Part shown: piece by piece, positions 1-10,256 of the stretch
How positions within the stretch are numbered: the first letter of the stretch is position 1
Layout: each line of letters begins with the position of its first letter
Origin: JABAAE01 sp905480545
GTDB lineage: Bacteria; Planctomycetota; Planctomycetia; Pirellulales; Pirellulaceae
Assembly: GCA_943788025.1 (NCBI GenBank)
Contig: CALSOR010000004.1
Location: 186,001-250,000 of the forward strand
DNA length: 64,000 nucleotides
Direction of reading: 5' to 3'
Notes under the pieces: model-generated
Databases searched by the model: none
What the model was told of the DNA's origin: nothing
The model's input: only the letters and a program-made list of their open reading frames with translations
Translations under genes and position numbers: made by a program

Positions 1-576
1 CAATCAGCTGCACAAAATGGCTATCGCGTTGGCGGTCTGGAAGTTGCTGATCAACTGCTCAGCGATGCAAAAGACAAGCTTCCGAAACGCGATCATCAGA
101 ACCTTTGTTTCGGCAATTTCCTAGACAACGAAACAGTAAATGATCTGGCTGGAACTTTCGACGTCGTTTACTGGAACGACGTATTCGAACACATTCCAGT
201 CGACGAAATCAGCGAGTATTTGGAGAAAATCTACAGTCTCCTTACGCCCGGTGGTGAACTAATCACGATCACACCCAACTGGCACATGCGTCCCGTCGAT
301 GTTACAGCAGACCACATGCCGCCACGTTCAACGGCAATTGGATTCCACTTAAAGGAATATAAACTTTCTGAAGTGGTTGGACTGCTGAGGCAATCGGGTT
401 TCCAGACGGTAACGACTCCGTCGTTGATCAGTAAGTCGAAAATCCATCACCACTGGTTTCTATCATTGACACGTTTTAAACAATGGATCGAACCTGTGTT
501 AGAACTCTTGCCTTATCGCCTGGCGGTCCAAGTTTGCAGACGTTTCGGCTTCAGCCTGACTATCGCGAAAAAATAA
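1..576 (+). CDS. Class I SAM-dependent methyltransferase, 5'-truncated by the window edge
   Basis: The frame is open from base 1 to the TAA at 574-576 (191 residues seen), so the gene begins upstream of the window. The visible part carries the second half of a Rossmann methyltransferase fold: the FDVVYWNDVFEHIP segment is the usual post-motif that follows the SAM-binding strands, and LLTPGGELITITPN is the strand-turn typical of Methyltransf_11/23 proteins. The glycine-rich SAM motif I must lie upstream and is not seen. An internal ATG at 220 is not the real start, because the conserved fold begins before it. The neighbour on the opposite strand is an O-antigen ligase-like gene, so a role in envelope glycan or lipid methylation is possible. 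The substrate cannot be told from this fragment. Confidence 0.85.
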   Translation, partial: QSAAQNGYRVGGLEVADQLLSDAKDKLPKRDHQNLCFGNFLDNETVNDLAGTFDVVYWNDVFEHIPVDEISEYLEKIYSLLTPGGELITITPNWHMRPVDVTADHMPPRSTAIGFHLKEYKLSEVVGLLRQSGFQTVTTPSLISKSKIHHHWFLSLTRFKQWIEPVLELLPYRLAVQVCRRFGFSLTIAKK

Positions 577-623
577 GAAGAACGAATGATAGACTTTAAA
601 CGGTCAAGCCGATTTCTGTTTCT

Positions 624-1991
624 TCAAACCGGAGGACCCTCAATCACTTTTGCCTCCACTTCCGCCTGATCTCGAATCGAATAGACCAGCCCATTCGCAA
701 AGTAAAAAATGGAACCGACCATCACGATCAGTGAAACATCGTGGAAGAGACCATTAATGATCATCGCTAGCGTAAGCAACAATGCTGCCAATCCAAACAG
801 GCGATAGCTGCCTGGCAATCCACTGTTTTGGAGCACCTCGTAGGCGTTAAAAACAAAGCAGCTCAAAATGATGAGTGTTAGGCCCAATCCGATCAGGCCA
901 AGCTCCGTCAGGTAGGATAGAAAAACATTGTGCTGCACATAACTTTTCACTTTTTGGAGCGGCAGCCCCGAGTCATGATTCAGATGGTACGGCCCCGCCT
1001 CCACATTGTATTGGCCATAGCCATGGCCCAACAAAGGGCGATCTTTAGCCATGTCCAATGCTACTGAAGACAGCATTGGACGCAGCCCAGCCGACTGTGA
1101 CATTTGATCGATCGTTACATCTCTATCTCTTTTAAATTTGTTTGCATACGGACTTAACACCAGCACAAACAACACCATTGCGACCGCCCCAGTCGCAATC
1201 ATCAGGCCCCTCATGGCAATGGGAAACGCAAACCACATGGTGACCGCTGCGCACAAAACCAGACTCAACCAGACGCTTCGCGTCATCGTGCAAAAAATCC
1301 CAAAAACCAAAAGGCCAATTAAGCCTGACAAAACCAATCGAAACTTTTGCTCGACCGATTGCCACAAGACAATTGAGCAACCAAGGCAAAATATTTGTGC
1401 GATTCCATTTCCAATCGGGTTAATGAATGGCCCTCGCGCCCGCCCAAAAAACTCAACGTTTTCACTGGTGATGATGTACCGAGGAAACACGGCACTATAG
1501 AGCCCAAATTTCTCAGCAATGCCCGTGCAAGCGAGATAAGCCCCAAACGCCGCGCCGAAAACTGCGAACTTAAAAAGCTCCCGCTCAGTGATTTTTAAAT
1601 GGCGGCCAATCCAGAAGAAACTAACTGGCATAACCTGGAAGAAAAGATATCGCGCCAAAGCCGCATTGCCGTTTGCCGACCAATCATGCGTGATCGTGCT
1701 AAATCCCACGATCAACAAGAACGTTAGTAAATAAAAATCAATTGGCGAGTACGGCGGCGTGGCATCGCGTCGACGCAAGATCCCAATTACGACAGCGCAA
1801 AAAAGCACGACCCAAAGCACACGATCGATCGTGATCGGAATCGGCCCCACTTTGATGCTGAAAAATTCGGGGCCAAATACAGAACCGAAAATGATGACAA
1901 GCATGCCAAGCAGCAATGGCGTCAATTTTCGAGCGAGAAACAAACCCCAAATCGCGGAGGCGATAAGAAAAAGTGGTATTAAAAATTCCAC
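624..1991 (-). CDS. O-antigen ligase/polymerase-like membrane protein
   Basis: A 455-residue protein made almost entirely of hydrophobic segments, roughly 10-12 predicted membrane helices. The long loop around residues 320-360 contains LLGHGYGQYN and a following YVQHNVFLSYLTELG stretch. This is the pattern of the Wzy_C/O-antigen ligase family, in which a periplasmic loop with a conserved His transfers lipid-linked glycan. The start is a GTG at 1989-1991. An ATG start is absent nearby, and the hydrophobic N-terminus MEFLIPLFLIAS fits this choice. It converges on the methyltransferase to the left. Whether it ligates O-antigen or polymerises exopolysaccharide cannot be decided from the sequence. 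Confidence 0.8.
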   Translation of the reverse strand: MEFLIPLFLIASAIWGLFLARKLTPLLLGMLVIIFGSVFGPEFFSIKVGPIPITIDRVLWVVLFCAVVIGILRRRDATPPYSPIDFYLLTFLLIVGFSTITHDWSANGNAALARYLFFQVMPVSFFWIGRHLKITERELFKFAVFGAAFGAYLACTGIAEKFGLYSAVFPRYIITSENVEFFGRARGPFINPIGNGIAQIFCLGCSIVLWQSVEQKFRLVLSGLIGLLVFGIFCTMTRSVWLSLVLCAAVTMWFAFPIAMRGLMIATGAVAMVLFVLVLSPYANKFKRDRDVTIDQMSQSAGLRPMLSSVALDMAKDRPLLGHGYGQYNVEAGPYHLNHDSGLPLQKVKSYVQHNVFLSYLTELGLIGLGLTLIILSCFVFNAYEVLQNSGLPGSYRLFGLAALLLTLAMIINGLFHDVSLIVMVGSIFYFANGLVYSIRDQAEVEAKVIEGPPV

Positions 1992-2229
1992 AGCCAGTCC
2001 AAGGAATCAGAATGGATTAACCAACCGACAAAAACCGACTTTCACAAGTTGGCTGAATTCAATGCGAATCCGCGTCTGTTAGTCATCGGATTCTCTCATT
2101 GAATTCTCGATTCCATTTGGGAGTTACCGTTTTTGTGGCTCATGAATGCAGAAAATTCGTCAGATTCGGAGAATTCCAACTTTCCCTAGATCGATGCGTG
2201 CGATGAGAGACGCAGTGCAATAACCAAAT

Positions 2230-3726
2230 CTATTTTGCAATTTGAAATCGAATTGGCTGATCCAGCCTCGCCGTCTTGCGACCAACTTTGTCCTGAATCT
2301 GAACCTGCAGCGAATGATCACCATTCGAAAGATCCGGAATGCGAATCCGAAAAAGAATATAAAAATCTCGCCGATTACTTTTCGACTGATCGGTGATCTT
2401 GGCCAAACTCTGGACATGATCGGTTTCCCCTTTGCTGTTGACAAATTGGATTTGTGCGTTGAATTCACATTGGTGAACCTCGCCGTCTTCGCCATCGATA
2501 TCTTCTGTGGAAAAGTTTTCGATCTCACAATAAATCAGTACTTCGTCACCAGGAGAAAAACGGTTGCTCTCAAACTGTTTGAATTTCCCAAATCCGGTCA
2601 CTTCATTACAAATGGCCGCTTTCTTAATTCCCAAATCCGATGTTTCAGAGACCACGTCCAGTGCCTGGCGGAATAGATCATCCAACTGTTGCCCGCTTGA
2701 GCCATCAATCTTGGTTTGCGCAATGACCGTCCTCAAAGCGTTATAGTGGTGCGGAGGCAGCGACTCTTTCAAGTCCTTGATTTTGCCTACCAGGCTTACA
2801 AGTGATCGGTTATCGCCATCAACGGAATCCAAGATCTCAAGGAATACAGTTAAATTCTTAGCGTCATCTTCTCCGATTTGACCACTTTTCAATTCTTCAC
2901 GCAGATGCTCGCCGGCCGCATCCAAACTATCTCGCCAATTGACTCCCTTTGCGTCCGTCGAACGTTTTGCACTTTTCGAAATGGATGCATCTGTTTCAAA
3001 AATCCGATCAAACGCGATTCCGGGAATCTTTACATCGCTCACAATCGATCGTTGTATCAATGGTAGATAAGACGTCGGCAATGGCTGGTCACTCAGTTCC
3101 GTATTGTCAGCAACCGACTCTCGGTCATAGATCTGAATCAATGGTGATGAATTGCGAGTTTCACTAACCAAGCCTCGATTATCTGATTTACGTGAGAGTC
3201 CAGGGCTTTGAACGGGAGCGTTCCGCGAAACACCCGAACGACTTGTACCTCCGCGGGAGAACTCGTTGGGCAAAGACTGGAATGTAGATTTTGGATTTTG
3301 GTCTGAAGAATTCAAAACCGATTGTTCAATTTTATCCCAGGAAGATTCCGAAACAGACGTCTGATCATTCTGAGTTTTTAAAGGCAGGCCTGCCTTATGA
3401 TCACCCGTGGGTTCGTCCGATTGCGAAAGCCCCAAATCGAATGAATCCGTCAATGCTTGATCTTGCTGCAATTCTGGATTTTCAGTGGACACCTTCAGGC
3501 TTTGTTCGGTTAGACGACCACCTTTTAAGTTTTGCTGATCGTCTCGGCCACCGTCTGATAATTCATCGTCGATCGAAAACGAATTTTTATCGCTCGAATA
3601 CGCGGTGATTGCTGCATCGATCGCTGAATCAGGGTTAAAGATGGATGTGCACCCACAATGACAAGCAGTGCTCAACGCAATCAAAAACAATAAACGGTAA
3701 ATGTACATCAACGAAAGAATCCGCAA
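2230..3726 (-). CDS. Large secreted lipoprotein-like protein of unknown function
   Basis: 498 residues. The N-terminus (MRILSLMYIYRLLFLIALSTAC) is a signal peptide with a lipobox-like STAC, followed at once by HCGC, so the exact lipidated Cys is uncertain. Residues about 30-230 are Ser/Asp/Asn-rich and probably disordered. Residues about 265-370 look helical. The C-terminal 120 residues look like a beta-sandwich, with GDEVLIYCEIENFSTEDIDG and a final DKVGRKTARLDQPIRFQIAK strand pattern. I do not recognise the family. A second in-frame ATG at 3708 is an equally good start. It probably sits in the cell envelope. Confidence 0.7.
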   Translation of the reverse strand: MRILSLMYIYRLLFLIALSTACHCGCTSIFNPDSAIDAAITAYSSDKNSFSIDDELSDGGRDDQQNLKGGRLTEQSLKVSTENPELQQDQALTDSFDLGLSQSDEPTGDHKAGLPLKTQNDQTSVSESSWDKIEQSVLNSSDQNPKSTFQSLPNEFSRGGTSRSGVSRNAPVQSPGLSRKSDNRGLVSETRNSSPLIQIYDRESVADNTELSDQPLPTSYLPLIQRSIVSDVKIPGIAFDRIFETDASISKSAKRSTDAKGVNWRDSLDAAGEHLREELKSGQIGEDDAKNLTVFLEILDSVDGDNRSLVSLVGKIKDLKESLPPHHYNALRTVIAQTKIDGSSGQQLDDLFRQALDVVSETSDLGIKKAAICNEVTGFGKFKQFESNRFSPGDEVLIYCEIENFSTEDIDGEDGEVHQCEFNAQIQFVNSKGETDHVQSLAKITDQSKSNRRDFYILFRIRIPDLSNGDHSLQVQIQDKVGRKTARLDQPIRFQIAK

Positions 3727-3867
3727 TCACAAAACATGAGCCGGAATGCTAGAAAATTTGCCAAGAAGCCGCAAGGTTCGAAACGATAGCATGCCTCAGC
3801 TAGCGATGCATTTGCGATTCATCCCGTCCAAATCATTTGCGGCGACAGATTCCAGGGGATTTTCAAT

Positions 3868-4929
3868 TCAAGCAACGTCAATCAAATCGAATATCAGTCT
3901 TTCTAAAGCGATACGTGATCGAGGCATCGACGAGTGACTGGCTTTCAATGCCAGATCACATTCAAGGAGAATCCGATAATATTGTCCTCCCTTTTCGCGT
4001 CCGATTCGTTTCAACTGTTCCATCGCTTTTTTTTTCTCTGGCGGAAAACGGAAACCGGCATTTGTCATCACTTCATCAACATCCACTCGACGTCCATGAC
4101 GAGTGAAGCGTTTCGCTTCATCAAACGCCATGGCGTATCGTCTAAGCGACCAGCTGATCTGACCAAAAAGCGCTTGCGGCGCGTCACCGTTCTGAAAAAG
4201 ACGATCCAGCTGGGCAATCGCCGCACCAGAATGACCCGAGATCGCGGTATCAATCAAATCCCATATCGACTTGGTCTGCCAACCGCCAACGTATTCGTTG
4301 ACATGCTCTTCAGTGACCGCAGTCTTTGAATCAAGGTAAAGCGACAGTTTCGCCAAATTCTGATCGAGCAGTCCCAACTCGGGCCCAACCAAATCGATCA
4401 TATGCTCCACAACGATTTGTTTGATTTTTAAACCATGCTGCTCTTTCCCCCAAACCGCCATCCATTTCGCAATTTGTTTGCAATTGACATTTTTACCACG
4501 CATTGGCGGGCGGCAGTCGACCTGCAATCCAGTCTTATCAACGGCCTTGTAAAGCCTCGTGTTACTCCGCCATTGACCAACATCCAAAACCAAAACCCCC
4601 GAACTCGGGGCATTGGCAACAAAGGACTCCAGTTCATCACGGTGCTCGGAAACAAATTTTTCCGCATCTTCAACGATAACCATTCTTTGACCGCCACCAC
4701 CAAATAGCGAAATGGTTGACAGTTCATCACGAATGTCTTTCATTTCCGCCGACGGACCACTCAACTTGATCAAGTTCAACTCGGCCTCTTCACCTTGCAA
4801 GAGTTCCGATTTGATTTTCGCCATGCATTTCGCTTTCAGAAAATTTTCATCGCCAAAGAGAACCACAACGCCAGTTGAAATCGGTATATCAGATTCGAGA
4901 AATTCAAATGCGTGGTTTGTATTGGACAA
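3868..4929 (-). CDS. holA: DNA polymerase III delta subunit
   Basis: This subunit loads the sliding clamp as part of the DnaX clamp-loader complex. The protein has the HolA signatures: VVVLFGDENFLKAKC near the N-terminus (start of the AAA+-like domain), SLFGGGGQRMVIVEDAEKF, then LGLLDQNLAKLSLYL and SIWDLIDTAISG in the helical lid. It ends with the collar-domain helices (LFGQISWSLRRYAMAFDEA). The frame stays open up to 5196, but the extra 89 residues are low-complexity and unlike any HolA. I chose the TTG at 4927-4929, giving MSNTNHAFEFLESD and 353 residues, close to the usual 340-350. The start is therefore an inference. Some annotators will extend it to 5196. Confidence 0.85.
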   Translation of the reverse strand: MSNTNHAFEFLESDIPISTGVVVLFGDENFLKAKCMAKIKSELLQGEEAELNLIKLSGPSAEMKDIRDELSTISLFGGGGQRMVIVEDAEKFVSEHRDELESFVANAPSSGVLVLDVGQWRSNTRLYKAVDKTGLQVDCRPPMRGKNVNCKQIAKWMAVWGKEQHGLKIKQIVVEHMIDLVGPELGLLDQNLAKLSLYLDSKTAVTEEHVNEYVGGWQTKSIWDLIDTAISGHSGAAIAQLDRLFQNGDAPQALFGQISWSLRRYAMAFDEAKRFTRHGRRVDVDEVMTNAGFRFPPEKKKAMEQLKRIGREKGGQYYRILLECDLALKASHSSMPRSRIALERLIFDLIDVA

Positions 4930-5370
4930 GTCGACAACCTGTGATTCGATGCATTTCAGAAAGATCGGGTGTTCAAAACCGTAGCGTGAATCTTCGATTG
5001 AAGAGTTCCGTGCACCCGTGCACCCAGAATATAATCTTGATCGACAGAAAAGTGAACGGTCAGCAGCTGCACCATTGTAGAATTGAAACTCCGGTTCCAT
5101 CGACCAAACTTTGGGGCCGTGATTTCTTAGCGATTCAAATGCGGAGTAAAGTAAGCAGGCCAAACGACCACCTGGCAGCCATTTCAACAAACGCAAATCA
5201 TTATTGAATCCGACTTTCGAAGAATCTTTTTTTCGATTGCATGTCGCTCAATCGATTGCGTACTCAGTCAGACAAACGATTTTGATTCATCTCCAGGATT
5301 AAAGATCATCACTCTGTTTGAAAAGCCGCAGCGGCTCGAACGACTAAACAGATGGCGTTTTGATGACGGC

Positions 5371-5658
5371 CTAGTTCTGCTTCGAAATCCATTTAATAAA
5401 CGGACCAATTTTCGGATGCAAACGCAGCTTTTCAAGAGAGTTAAAGTGTCGCCCAAGTTCCTTTTCACTGGGCAATTGTTTGTGGATTTCACGATGGCAA
5501 TCACGACAGAGTTCAACGGTAACCCGCATTACGTCACGAGCGAATTTTTTCTGAAACCATTTATTGCTGTGACAGGTACGCGGAATTAAATGATGGGCTG
5601 TGGTTCCTCGTTTGGTAACCCGACCGCAAAGTTCACATGGTCCTGCTTTCGTTTTCAT
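5371..5658 (-). CDS. Small HNH endonuclease-family protein
   Basis: 95 residues from the ATG at 5658 (MKTKAGPCELC). An in-frame ATG at 5673 gives 100 residues, and the frame is open to 5781. Two zinc knuckles, CELC near residue 8 and CRDC near residue 58, flank an AHHLIPR motif, and a following HREIHK supplies the last His of a beta-beta-alpha-metal fold. This is the layout of free-standing HNH proteins. Such small HNH proteins are common as stand-alone genes and need not be part of a restriction system; no methylase or phage gene is adjacent. It lies between holA (same strand) and a sulfatase that starts the other way. Nuclease activity is inferred from the motif only. Confidence 0.75.
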   Translation of the reverse strand: MKTKAGPCELCGRVTKRGTTAHHLIPRTCHSNKWFQKKFARDVMRVTVELCRDCHREIHKQLPSEKELGRHFNSLEKLRLHPKIGPFIKWISKQN

Positions 5659-5854
5659 TGCTTTACTCCGCATGAAACAAACCACCCCGTTTTCGCGGCG
5701 ACTGGACGCCCATGGCGATCGAGAATCCACTTTTACCACGACGATTCTGGTCGGCAACCTGTGCTTCAAAACACTTCCCAACGGTTAGCCGTTATACTAA
5801 AAAATTCACGCCAATAAATCCACGATACGTCCCATCATTCCCTCGGCATAAAGC

Positions 5855-7222
5855 ATGATTCGTTTCTTATTCTTCTGTTCGCTCGTTTGCTTTTTCAGTT
5901 GCTCGCCGATCGCCCTATCGAATGATCGTGACGAAACAACAGCAAGTGAACGACAAACAAAACCAAACATCGTCATTATCATGGCGGACGATCTCGGATA
6001 CGGAGACATCGGGTGTTACGGGAACCAGAGAATCAAAACCCCAAATCTTGACGAAATGGCCAAACATGGACTTCGGTTCACGGATTTCCATTCGAGCGGA
6101 ACGGTTTGCTCACCAACCCGATGTGGATTGCTGACGGGGCGATACCAACAACGCGCCGGAATCCCGGCAGTCGTTTCTGTGAAGCACAAACACCTGGGAA
6201 TGGACCAATCAGAATTTACCTTTGCAGAAGCATTGAAAACAAACGGTTACTCGACCGCCGTTTTTGGCAAATGGCATGTCGGCTATGAGACAAAATACAA
6301 CCCGATTCATCAGGGCTTTGACGAGTTCCGCGGTTATGTGAGCGGCAACGTTGATTTCTTTTCGCATATCGATCAATCCGGTGCCTACGATTGGTGGAAT
6401 GGTGATGAGCAGGTGGTCGAAAAGGGCTATACGACAGAGTTAATCACACAACACGCGGTCCGCTTCATCAATGAAAACAAAACAAAGCCATTCTGTCTTT
6501 ACCTACCTCATGAATCGCCACATTATCCATACCAAGGTCCTAACGATAAAGCGGAGCGTACAGTCGGAGGCAAATTCAAAACCCAGGGCAGTCGCACAGA
6601 CGTCGCCGTCGCTTATAAAGAAATGGTCGAATCGCTTGATGAAAGCATCGGAAAAGTTATCGCGACATTGAAGCAACATAATCTGGAAAAGAACACATTG
6701 GTTTGGTTCTTCTCGGATAACGGGGCTAACCCTAAAGGTGACAATGGCGGACTCCGGGGATTCAAAGGGTCGGTATGGGAAGGCGGCCACCGAGTGCCGT
6801 CGATCGCATATTGGCCAGGCAAAATCAAAGAGAATCAAACCAACGATTCATTAAGCATTACTCTGGACGTTTTCCCAACCGTTGCGGCGATCACAAAATC
6901 AAAAACTCCTGAGGGATTAACGTTGGATGGAATGGATATCTCATCGGTGCTTTTCCAAAACCAAGCATTAGAAAACCGACAATTATTCTGGGGATCGGGT
7001 AATCAACGTGCGATGCGAAACGGGAATTGGAAATTGGTGATGGAGGCAAAAGGAATGCAAAAATCAAAAGCCAAAACGGGAGTTCTGATTGATCTTTCCA
7101 ATGATCGCAAGGAAAAAACAGATCTTTCTGGGACCCATCAGCTGCGATTCAAAAAAATGAAGCAAGCCATCGCCGCTTGGAATGCCGACGTTGGACCAAG
7201 TTCTTTTAAAAAGCAAAAGTGA
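5855..7222 (+). CDS. Secreted sulfatase (arylsulfatase family)
   Basis: 455 residues with a signal peptide (MIRFLFFCSLVCFFSC, possibly a lipoprotein). NIVIIMADDLGYGDIGCYG supplies the metal-binding Asp pair at residues 45-46. The formylglycine signature C85-S-P-T-R is followed by GLLTGRY. FGKWHVG and later FFSDNGANP complete the usual active-site set. The Cys at position 85 must be oxidised to formylglycine by an FGE-type enzyme, which is not in the window. The closest broad group is the arylsulfatase A-like family (S1), and the target is probably a sulfated polysaccharide taken from algae. It converges on the gene at 7234 with 12 bases between them. Confidence 0.93.
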   Translation: MIRFLFFCSLVCFFSCSPIALSNDRDETTASERQTKPNIVIIMADDLGYGDIGCYGNQRIKTPNLDEMAKHGLRFTDFHSSGTVCSPTRCGLLTGRYQQRAGIPAVVSVKHKHLGMDQSEFTFAEALKTNGYSTAVFGKWHVGYETKYNPIHQGFDEFRGYVSGNVDFFSHIDQSGAYDWWNGDEQVVEKGYTTELITQHAVRFINENKTKPFCLYLPHESPHYPYQGPNDKAERTVGGKFKTQGSRTDVAVAYKEMVESLDESIGKVIATLKQHNLEKNTLVWFFSDNGANPKGDNGGLRGFKGSVWEGGHRVPSIAYWPGKIKENQTNDSLSITLDVFPTVAAITKSKTPEGLTLDGMDISSVLFQNQALENRQLFWGSGNQRAMRNGNWKLVMEAKGMQKSKAKTGVLIDLSNDRKEKTDLSGTHQLRFKKMKQAIAAWNADVGPSSFKKQK

Positions 7223-7233
7223 CGACGCAAGCT

Positions 7234-9252
7234 TTACTTGATCGGGCGAACGGAACGGATCATGCCGCGTGGATTTAATCCCGAAAGATCAACGGTCTGT
7301 GCCGTTTGATGAACATTCTTATTTCCCGCTGCATCGATAGCTTCAATCCGTAAAAATACGTTTTTTGGAATTCGATTGGTGACTGGCCATTTGAATTGCC
7401 CGCTGTTAGACAACTTCTCCACGAGAATCTGCCAGGGCCCATCCAGATTCACACTGTAAAACAACGTAATCGGTTTTGCTGCCAAACGCTTGTCGGTCGC
7501 TCGCCAATTGACAATCAACTTGCCAGCATCGCGGTCGCGACCATAGGGCAGAGATGTTAACTCGACACTCGGTTGCGTTGTATCGACTTCAACCCAAACA
7601 TCTGCAGCGTCACCCTTGGTCGGCTGAATCGATTCCAAACCGTCGTTCGTTTTGATTCGTATTCGATAACCATAAACCCCATCGTCATCGACTTCGATCA
7701 CAACCGGACTCTGTTTGTCCGTGTCGTTTGAGTGAAGCGTCCATGAATCACCTGCATCTTCGGTGATCCAAATTTCAAGTTCAGCGATTTCCGTTGGTCG
7801 AATATGATCGACTTGGTAGTCCAATTCAAACTTTCGGGAATTCGAAAGCTTTGCATACTGACCGTCCGGAATCCGATTGATATTCTCGCCTTGACGAAAA
7901 TCAGTTTCCGGATCGTCAATGTTACGCGACTGAGACGCAAAACTTGAACCAGGTGACCGAAAGTTCGGATCGTTTACACTTCCGGGGACCGAACCTGTTC
8001 CCAGGTCCTTTCCTGCAACAACCATTTCGCTCTTCTTGGGAGCATTGTTAACAAAATCTTGGTCGAATCCAGATTTGCCCAGCACACGCCAGCCTTGCCG
8101 AATCTCAGAGCTCGCCACTTTATTCTCGGAAGGAGGTTCGGTACCCATCCCGGCATTTCTCGCACCCGATTCTTTGTCCGCTTGTCGCACCAATGAATAC
8201 TCATCGACACTGGGTGGTCGCGATGACGGTTGCGAGTAATCCGATCGCGGGATCAGGCTGCTATTGGAGGATCGATCTACGATGGAATTGCGTACTGATT
8301 TGCGGGCATAACGGTTCGTGCGAACGGCTTTATTTGTCGCGGTTTGAGGCGCAGCTCGACTTGCAGTACGGGGTAAGTTGTAGCGGCGATTCACGATCGT
8401 CACGTTGCCCGCCCGATCCGAAATTGAAACACGAACATTAACAGAAACGTTGTTCGTTTCCGGGTAAAAGGCGATTTCGTCCTCGTAGACGGTGTTCACC
8501 AGTCCGTTGGCCTTGGGCAATTCAACGGATTTCCATGTCGCGTTTTGCTGGCCCCAAGCTGCGACGGTTTGATACTCAACTTTCACTGTATCGGAGTTTA
8601 GGTTTGGATCGGACGCTCTCCAAGAAACGAGAATACGGCCCAACGCATCCGTTTTCAAACCAACATTGAAACTAGGTTGTCGTGAATCGATGGCAATAAT
8701 CAATTCGGGCTTCAACCCCTTCATCGGTTGTTGTGAGCCCACCGTCTTCACTGCAAACCAGTACTCACCGTCAGCGTTTGCTTGGAACGGAAATTCACTG
8801 GCGGTTGGCAGCTGTCGACTGTAAAGGGACCAGTTCCTACCCCGATCTGTCGAGACGTGTAACTGCACTTCACGAATAGGTCCAAAATCTGGATTGATTG
8901 TGAATGGAACGCCAAAAGCAGTTTGTCGCGTGACAATGGGCTTGGGCTTGGATTTCGTTTCTGAAACCGCAGAAGACTTAGAGTCTGGTTTGCTGAAGTC
9001 CGACCCGTCCGTCGGTTTCGATTGCGACTTTATTTTCCGCCATGTTGGCTTTGTAAATTCGACCTGCGCTGTCAGCAACGCATCGTCCGACAAAACAAAT
9101 GCTAGAATCCACAACGAAAGACAGACTCGAAGTGTTCGTGACTTCACAAACCGTCTCAAAAAACCGTGACAGAAGAAGACGCAAAAAAAATCGACGGTGT
9201 GTCGAAAGATTTTTTTATATTGATTCAGAGTCGCCGCGAGGAATGAAGACAT
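7234..9252 (-). CDS. Secreted repeat protein with two beta-sandwich modules, function unknown
   Basis: 672 residues as an ATG-initiated frame. The signal-like segment (LRVCLSLWILAFVLSD) lies at residues 41-56, so the GTG at 9147 (VKSRTLRV) is a plausible true start. Two similar modules are visible. One is near residues 110-295 (VQLHVSTDRGRNWSLYSRQ ... GEYWFAVKT ... VSWRASDPNL) and the other near 480-660 (LEIWITEDAGDSWTLHSND ... GVYGYRIRIKT ... VNWRATDKRL). Each pairs an Ig/Fn3-like sheet with a second one, joined by a Ser/Arg-rich linker. Such proteins are frequent in planctomycetes and presumably sit at the cell surface. I do not recognise a catalytic motif. Confidence 0.75.
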   Translation of the reverse strand: MSSFLAATLNQYKKIFRHTVDFFCVFFCHGFLRRFVKSRTLRVCLSLWILAFVLSDDALLTAQVEFTKPTWRKIKSQSKPTDGSDFSKPDSKSSAVSETKSKPKPIVTRQTAFGVPFTINPDFGPIREVQLHVSTDRGRNWSLYSRQLPTASEFPFQANADGEYWFAVKTVGSQQPMKGLKPELIIAIDSRQPSFNVGLKTDALGRILVSWRASDPNLNSDTVKVEYQTVAAWGQQNATWKSVELPKANGLVNTVYEDEIAFYPETNNVSVNVRVSISDRAGNVTIVNRRYNLPRTASRAAPQTATNKAVRTNRYARKSVRNSIVDRSSNSSLIPRSDYSQPSSRPPSVDEYSLVRQADKESGARNAGMGTEPPSENKVASSEIRQGWRVLGKSGFDQDFVNNAPKKSEMVVAGKDLGTGSVPGSVNDPNFRSPGSSFASQSRNIDDPETDFRQGENINRIPDGQYAKLSNSRKFELDYQVDHIRPTEIAELEIWITEDAGDSWTLHSNDTDKQSPVVIEVDDDGVYGYRIRIKTNDGLESIQPTKGDAADVWVEVDTTQPSVELTSLPYGRDRDAGKLIVNWRATDKRLAAKPITLFYSVNLDGPWQILVEKLSNSGQFKWPVTNRIPKNVFLRIEAIDAAGNKNVHQTAQTVDLSGLNPRGMIRSVRPIK

Positions 9253-9995
9253 TCTCTTTTCTCAAGTGAAAGGATAGCTATCTGCGGCGGCAAGTAGACC
9301 TGTTGGTTATCGACATCACGGCCCGCAAATGTTTTTGATGCTTTCACAGAATTCACGAAACAGTGAATTGGATTTACACTTGTAAAGATCATGCCGACAG
9401 ATATCGTTCTGACGAAAATCCGGGCAGGCGGCGCCTTGTATTAAACGAATTTCAGTGCTGGATCCGGTCCCTAAAATGAAACCTTGGGGGAACGAGGCTC
9501 ATATTGCAGCAAATAATAACGGCCGCAAAGTTCATCTGATCGCTGACTGGGGAGCACCTCAATGGGGCGATCCTGCAAGCACGTATGGGCAGACGGAAAT
9601 TTTGAATTCGCAAAAGCACAGTCTTCCTCCTGCAGCTTCGCAAATCAAATTCATTCCCGATAAAGAAGAGCTTCGGAACTTTCGATCTGCCGTCGGAACA
9701 TCAAATCGATCGGCTCGATTCGTTAGGGCAAGACCATTTTAGAATACATGTTGATGTGGCCATTCAATCGATGAGTCATGATTTTTTAACAAGGCAGAGA
9801 CCAAGATATTTTCAGTTTTGTGAAACTAGCAAAAAACTAAAATCACAAATGACTAGGCTGATTCCATCATTCCATCTAACTTCGAGTCAATCGTTAAGTC
9901 TCAATTTCGAAGACAGAATTTTGAACCTCAAGTTGACGGCGGCCTTTGGACAGAAAAAAGCAAAAGTGACATTCGTGAAGCAGCGCGCAGGATGC

Positions 9996-10034
9996 TTTTC
10001 CACTGCGGTTTTCCACTGCGGTTTTCCACTGCGA
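9996..10034. repeat. Three tandem copies of a 13-nt unit
   Basis: The unit TTTTCCACTGCGG occurs at 9996-10008 and 10009-10021, with a third copy from 10022 that differs in its last base. The unit length is not a multiple of three, which argues that this stretch is not coding. Confidence 0.9.
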
Positions 10035-10224
10035 TTTTCATAACTGCCATCGAGGCTTAAATCACAAAGCAAATCTAACACTCCATTCTTGAAGGCAGAC
10101 TCAAATCGATGTTGCCGGGATTCTGAAGCCGTCGTTCTCGGCTGCGACAATCTCATTGGGCTGAGGCGTGCGCCAGACCACTCGTTTCCAGGTTTCCATT
10201 GGTTACGCAAACCCTAAAGTTACG

Positions 10225-10256
10225 CAAAACTATGGTTAGGCAAAACTATGGTTAGG
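10225..10256. repeat. Two tandem copies of a 16-nt unit
   Basis: The unit CAAAACTATGGTTAGG is perfectly repeated at 10225-10240 and 10241-10256, followed by the start of a third copy (CAAAA). It lies in the same non-coding region as the 13-nt repeat. Confidence 0.9.

Noticed and set aside
9455..9742. 95-codon plus-strand frame in the 9-10 kb gap
   Set aside because: No ribosome site, no motif and an amino-acid composition unlike its neighbours; kept only as part of the non-coding entry.
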